Shown: piece after piece, positions 4,352 through 7,094 of the stretch
How the letters are laid out: each line of letters starts with the position of its first letter
Numbering within the stretch: position 1 is the first letter of the stretch
Assembly (NCBI GenBank): GCA_033763635.1
Contig: JANRKG010000226.1
Location: 1 to 7,094 of the forward strand
Direction: 5' to 3'
Source of the DNA: JANRKG01 sp033763635
Lineage (GTDB): Bacteria > Cyanobacteriota > Cyanobacteriia > GCF-001939115
Length of the DNA stretch: 7,094 bases
The notes under the pieces: model-generated
What the model saw: the letters and a program-made list of their open reading frames with translations, nothing else
Told to the model about the DNA's origin: nothing
Databases searched by the model: none
Program-made: the position numbers and the translations under genes

Positions 4352-5542
4352 CTACCTCCGCAAAGCCCAGGCTAGAAACCGCTCCGTATAGTAGAGGGCA
4401 ATTTGATTGCCAATGCCTGGAAAAATCACATCAAAGGCATGTTCGGCCCAGGGTAATTTGATTAGAACAGCAGTATTTCCCGTAGCCTGCAAGCGATCGT
4501 AGATAGTCTGGGCAAACACAGGTTTCACCAGGTGATCGCGCTGGCCCTGGAGTAGCAGGGTCGGCGGTAGACCAGGCTGGACAAAGCTGATGGGGGAGGC
4601 CTGTTTGTACAGATCCGGCAGGTGATCGGGGGAACTGCCCAAAAAGGACTGCAATACCTGTCTTGTATGGATCGGGTCAGGGTTGGGCAGATCGAAGTAG
4701 CCTGCGGTTAGGTCGATTGGGCTGTAGTAGCCGACAATTGCCCGTACTGGTAAAGCATCCGGCTGGTATCCCGCTAACAGCGCCAAATGCCCCCCGGCGG
4801 ACCAGCCCACCAGAGCCAGACGATCGCGGTCAATGCCATAGCGAGCCGCATTTTGTTGCAGAAATTCTAGGGTCTGTCGGACATCCTGGAGTTGGGCCGG
4901 AAAACGGTGCTGGGGTGCGTGGCGGTAGTCGATGGCCACCACTGTGTAGCCCTGGGCTGCCATATATTGATTAAACCGGCGGGTATCCTCGGGTTGACCG
5001 CGTAACCAGGCACCTCCGTAGATGGAAATCAGCGTTGGTTGTAGCCCCTGCCTGTCGGCACGGTAGATCTCTAGCTGCAAGGGTGTGCCATCCCCGGCAG
5101 AGATAGTGGTGCGATCGGGTTGCAGTGCAGCGACAGGTAAGCCCCGAAACAGGGTAGCCAGATCGATCGGTTGGGGCCGCATTTTACTTTTGACAGTATC
5201 AGGGACCTGGCCTAAATAGTTTTGGCCAAGGGTGGTTTGCATCATGGCGGCAGCCTGTTCCAGGGTTGCAGGGAGTTGCAGTAGCGGCAGACTACTCAAT
5301 ACGAGGCCAACCATGCTCAGGCCAATCGCGATCGCCCGTACCAGCGATGGTTTTCCTGGCAGAACTGCCAGCAGCAAAGCAATACCATTGGCTAAAAACA
5401 ACAAGGGGCTGACCTCAGGCGCACCCACCCCCAGCGGCAGTAGAAAACGATTGGGGGCCGGAATCACAATCCAACTGCTTACAAAAACGCCAATCCCGCT
5501 CAAAACCAGCCTGATCCAGGTTGCGATCGCCATCCTTCCCAT
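4352..5542 (-). CDS. Membrane-anchored alpha/beta-hydrolase (BD-FAE / HSL-like esterase)
   Basis: The protein has 396 residues. Residues 1-90 contain three likely membrane helices (about 7-27, 45-62 and 68-90), so the enzyme is anchored in a membrane; residues 140-396 are an alpha/beta-hydrolase domain of the esterase/lipase group. The catalytic triad is visible: Ser248 in GWSAGGH, Asp336 in GQRDHLV and His368 in EHAFD. The oxyanion-hole motif reads YGGAW at 175-179, where relatives usually have HGGG or HGGAW, so the first histidine is a tyrosine here. VVAIDYRHAPQHRFPAQLQD (201-220) is the typical strand and loop of this group. It would hydrolyse a carboxylic ester or similar bond; the substrate is unknown. 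Two starts compete: ATG 5540-5542 and ATG 5531-5533, the latter about 10 bases after GAGGA and so perhaps better placed. It is divergent from the gene at 5618. Confidence 0.9.
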   Translation of the reverse strand: MGRMAIATWIRLVLSGIGVFVSSWIVIPAPNRFLLPLGVGAPEVSPLLFLANGIALLLAVLPGKPSLVRAIAIGLSMVGLVLSSLPLLQLPATLEQAAAMMQTTLGQNYLGQVPDTVKSKMRPQPIDLATLFRGLPVAALQPDRTTISAGDGTPLQLEIYRADRQGLQPTLISIYGGAWLRGQPEDTRRFNQYMAAQGYTVVAIDYRHAPQHRFPAQLQDVRQTLEFLQQNAARYGIDRDRLALVGWSAGGHLALLAGYQPDALPVRAIVGYYSPIDLTAGYFDLPNPDPIHTRQVLQSFLGSSPDHLPDLYKQASPISFVQPGLPPTLLLQGQRDHLVKPVFAQTIYDRLQATGNTAVLIKLPWAEHAFDVIFPGIGNQIALYYTERFLAWALRR

Positions 5543-5617
5543 TTCCTCATCCCCCCACTGTGATGCCCCCTAATCCTACAAAATGCTAAAGGTGCAATTC
5601 AAAAACTGTATTCTCAC

Positions 5618-5893
5618 ATGACCGACAGTCGCTCGATCTCAACCCTCCATCTGAACGACCTCTGCCAGCCCAAACCCGATCGTCCCGGTTGGTCACTGAC
5701 CTTTGGAGCAACCTGCGCGGAAACTGCTGTTGTTTGCCTGGATGATCAGGGGCATCCAGAATTTGTCGTATTGCAAATTGACGATATAGATACTCTGTTT
5801 CAACGCAAAGCCCGCATGGAAGTCTCCGGCATCCGTAAAGGTTCTGAAACTCTCAGCCAATCCAGGGTTAATGTAAACTACCCCGCCCTGTAG
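5618..5893 (+). CDS. Unrecognised gene, truncated at its 3' end by an IS605-type element end
   Basis: I do not recognise this 91-residue ORF. It looks like genuine protein: residues 1-75 are mixed polar and hydrophobic, with strand-like segments GWSLTFGATC, TAVVCLDDQGHPEFVVLQID and ARMEVSGIRKG. The last eight codons (VNVNYPAL and stop) run into the end of the transposon remnant: TACCCCGCC and the rest of the terminal hairpin supply the tail and the stop. The natural C-terminus was therefore probably removed or displaced when the element inserted, and the original length is unknown. I saw no obvious continuation beyond the element after 6300. The ATG has no close ribosome site; AAAGG lies about 25 bases upstream. 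It is divergent from the hydrolase gene, 75 bp away. Confidence 0.5.
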   Translation: MTDSRSISTLHLNDLCQPKPDRPGWSLTFGATCAETAVVCLDDQGHPEFVVLQIDDIDTLFQRKARMEVSGIRKGSETLSQSRVNVNYPAL

Positions 5894-6303
5894 AGGACGG
5901 GGCTTTGTCCCAGATCAGTCCTGTCGAGTAGACAAGACATCCCCGGAACTTCGGGCCAGTTTACGAGGGTGGCCCCAAGCTTAGAAATATTCATCGCCGC
6001 ATTCCCATCAGCATCATGTTCAAACCCACAATGCCCACACTTAAACGTCTTTCCGTTCCGATAGGACTTCCCTGGCTCAGGGTGAATATGTCCACATTGG
6101 GAACAGGTTTGACGAGTGTACCGCGGGTCAATGTTGACGACCGGAACACCTGCGATATTGGCTTTATAACGCGTCAATTGCTTCAACTGGTAAAACGCCC
6201 AAGCGTGATGCTCTCGTCGCTGTTCGGCACCTCTGACCTTGGCTCGGTTTCTGATACCCGTCAGATTCTCGAACGCGAGGGTAGCGTTTGCTATGACAGG
6301 TGT
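5878..6303 (-). pseudogene. tnpB: IS200/IS605-type TnpB, C-terminal remnant
   Basis: This is the RNA-guided nuclease/accessory protein of IS605-type elements, here about 140 residues of a normal 370-420. From about 6300 downward the frame reads VIANATLAFENLTGIRNRAK (with the RuvC-II glutamate, codon 6268-6270), HHAWAFYQLKQLTRYKANI, AGVPVVNIDPRYTRQTCSQC, then a second CGHCGF pair completing the four-cysteine zinc ribbon, and HDADGNAAMNI with the RuvC-III aspartate. The frame remains open upstream to a stop at 6337-6339, but homology ends near 6300 and there is no start codon, so the N-terminal half with the RuvC-I aspartate is gone. It is dead as a nuclease. Its TAG stop overlaps the terminal hairpin of the element, as is common in this group. 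Confidence 0.9.
5881..5902. repeat. Subterminal hairpin of the IS605-type element
   Basis: CCCCG at 5881-5885 pairs with CGGGG at 5898-5902, and CC/GG pairs extend the stem past a bulge. Such imperfect palindromes are the recognition structures of Y1 transposases and also form the 3' part of the TnpB guide RNA (omega RNA) in intact elements. Confidence 0.75.
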
Positions 6304-6379
6304 AGATGGAAGGACAAGCTTTGATTTTGATTGGAGTTATTGAGAAACTGCTTATCTGCCGATCGCATTACCACAGGTA

Positions 6380-7094
6380 TTACTGAGCTGATTGGGGAAT
6401 GGCTGACGGATAAACTCCCGTTGCGACTAATACAGGTTTGTTTTTGTACTCTGCCTCTAGCTTTTGCTTCAGATCCAGGCTCCAGGTTAAATCGTAGTCT
6501 CGCTCAAATTCCGCTACGATAAAAGGCCGCAAAACACCTGTAACTGCAACTTTTTCACCATCTTGAATCGGACGGGGAGGCGTTGCTTGAGGAGAGGTAT
6601 GGAGCACGAGTAAATCTTCTGCACCAAACAATTGATCTTCATCTAGCGTAAATGCCGTCGTACTTGGAACATCCTTTACTTCGCCAGCAACCGCTAAGGT
6701 TTTGCCATAATACTGCTCAGGATTTTTAGTAATCTCTCCTGGTTTAGGGGAAAGAGCAACCGATCGAGCAATAATGGCAGGTTTATTTTCGTATTCTTGA
6801 TAGGTATTTGCTTCTAAGCCAAGATTGTATTCTTTTTCAACATCTGCAACCACAAACCTGCGAACTTCCCCCGTGATTTGTACCTCTGTATCTTCATCAG
6901 TAGGCAGAGCAAAAGGTTTCCCAGATGCATTCAGGATTAAAATGGGTTCACTACCAAACACTCGTTCATCCTTTGCAGTGAATGAGTTTGGCCCAAATTT
7001 CCTAATGGGTTCGCTTCTGATGGTTACAGTCTGACCAATATAGCGATCGGGATTACTCGCGACTTCCTGCGTTGCCACATTTGTTGGTTCGGAT
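6380..7094 (-). CDS. Hypothetical protein with two tandem beta-rich repeats (partial, N-terminus outside window)
   Basis: At least 238 codons are visible; the frame is open to the right edge, so the N-terminus, where a signal or lipoprotein peptide might be, is missing. Two homologous repeats are clear. Counting from the GTG at 7076-7078, repeat A spans about 9-107 and repeat B about 119-222. Shared features in order are NP(D/E)(R/Q)Y(I/Y)G(Q/K)T, a strand, FT(A/L) with acidic residues, (V/L)FG(S/A)E, a hydrophobic strand (ILILN / LLVLH), V(Q/A)(I/V)TG(E)V(L)R, F(V/I)VA(D/E) with an acidic-aromatic (K/R)(E/D)Y, and YxNKP followed by (I/L)(I/V)A. The strand pattern suggests an OB-like barrel, and YxGKTVxVxGEV is typical of small periplasmic or cell-envelope binding domains in cyanobacteria (inference). 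I cannot name the family. The gene ends 77 bp before the tnpB remnant on the same strand. Confidence 0.82.
   Translation of the reverse strand, partial: SEPTNVATQEVASNPDRYIGQTVTIRSEPIRKFGPNSFTAKDERVFGSEPILILNASGKPFALPTDEDTEVQITGEVRRFVVADVEKEYNLGLEANTYQEYENKPAIIARSVALSPKPGEITKNPEQYYGKTLAVAGEVKDVPSTTAFTLDEDQLFGAEDLLVLHTSPQATPPRPIQDGEKVAVTGVLRPFIVAEFERDYDLTWSLDLKQKLEAEYKNKPVLVATGVYPSAIPQSAQ

Larger units (their letters stand above)
5870..6303 (-). mobile_element. IS605-type element remnant, tnpB end with right-end hairpin
   Basis: A tnpB fragment is joined to a terminal imperfect hairpin at 5881-5902, where CCCCG and CGGGG form the outer stem. The other end and any tnpA are not seen; the left side stops abruptly near 6300. 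The outer boundary near 5870-5880 is an estimate, since these elements make no target duplication. Confidence 0.75.

Noticed and set aside
4663..4974. 103-codon plus-strand ORF opposite the hydrolase
   Set aside because: It lies wholly within the hydrolase gene, is rich in Pro, Gly and Arg, and shows no domain pattern; it is an antisense shadow.
5232..5573. 113-codon plus-strand ORF over the hydrolase N-terminus
   Set aside because: It is antisense to the membrane-helix region, and its composition follows from the complementary hydrophobic codons.
6016..6324. 102-codon plus-strand ORF opposite tnpB
   Set aside because: It is antisense to the clear TnpB zinc-ribbon and RuvC motifs and has no features of its own.

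Overview
The window looks like chromosomal DNA of a cyanobacterium, probably a filamentous Leptolyngbya- or Oscillatoria-like lineage (inference). Four copies of the HIP1 octamer GCGATCGC (219-226, 1333-1340, 5328-5335, 5523-5530) and many CGATCG cores are typical of cyanobacteria. The gene content agrees: a DinF-type MATE pump, a thioredoxin/NHL-repeat protein, DUF4351- and DUF4278-like fragments and an IS605-type TnpB.

Layout. Positions 1-684 (minus) hold the N-terminal half of a DinF-type MATE exporter that leaves the window; its natural ATG is followed in frame by a stop. Positions 738-1088 (plus) hold a collapsed thioredoxin/NHL pseudogene. Positions 1102-2683 are the best-preserved unit: a TetR regulator (minus) divergent from a two-gene operon of a hot-dog thioesterase and a four-helix membrane protein. 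The shared promoter region has two copies of the palindrome GTCAC-N6-GTGAC. Positions 2684-4350 are low-density and rearranged. They contain an unidentified minus-strand fragment, a 91-residue membrane ORF, a secreted ricin-type lectin-like protein made of two near-identical repeats, a DUF4351 remnant, and a short DUF4278-like ORF. Positions 4352-5542 (minus) encode a membrane-anchored alpha/beta-hydrolase. Positions 5618-5893 (plus) hold an unrecognised gene cut by the end of an IS605-type element, whose tnpB survives only as its C-terminal part (5878 to about 6300, minus). Positions 6380-7094 (minus) hold a two-repeat protein that is open at the window edge.

How the genes may work together. 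The only convincing functional unit is tetR / thioesterase / membrane protein: the regulator probably represses itself and the divergent operon through the paired operators, and a TetR ligand such as an acyl thioester or lipophilic compound would relieve repression (inference). The rest reads as an accessory region in decay, with at least three gene fragments (NHL, DUF4351, tnpB) and several suspicious gene ends. I do not see a CRISPR array, tRNA, rRNA or a clear new defence system.
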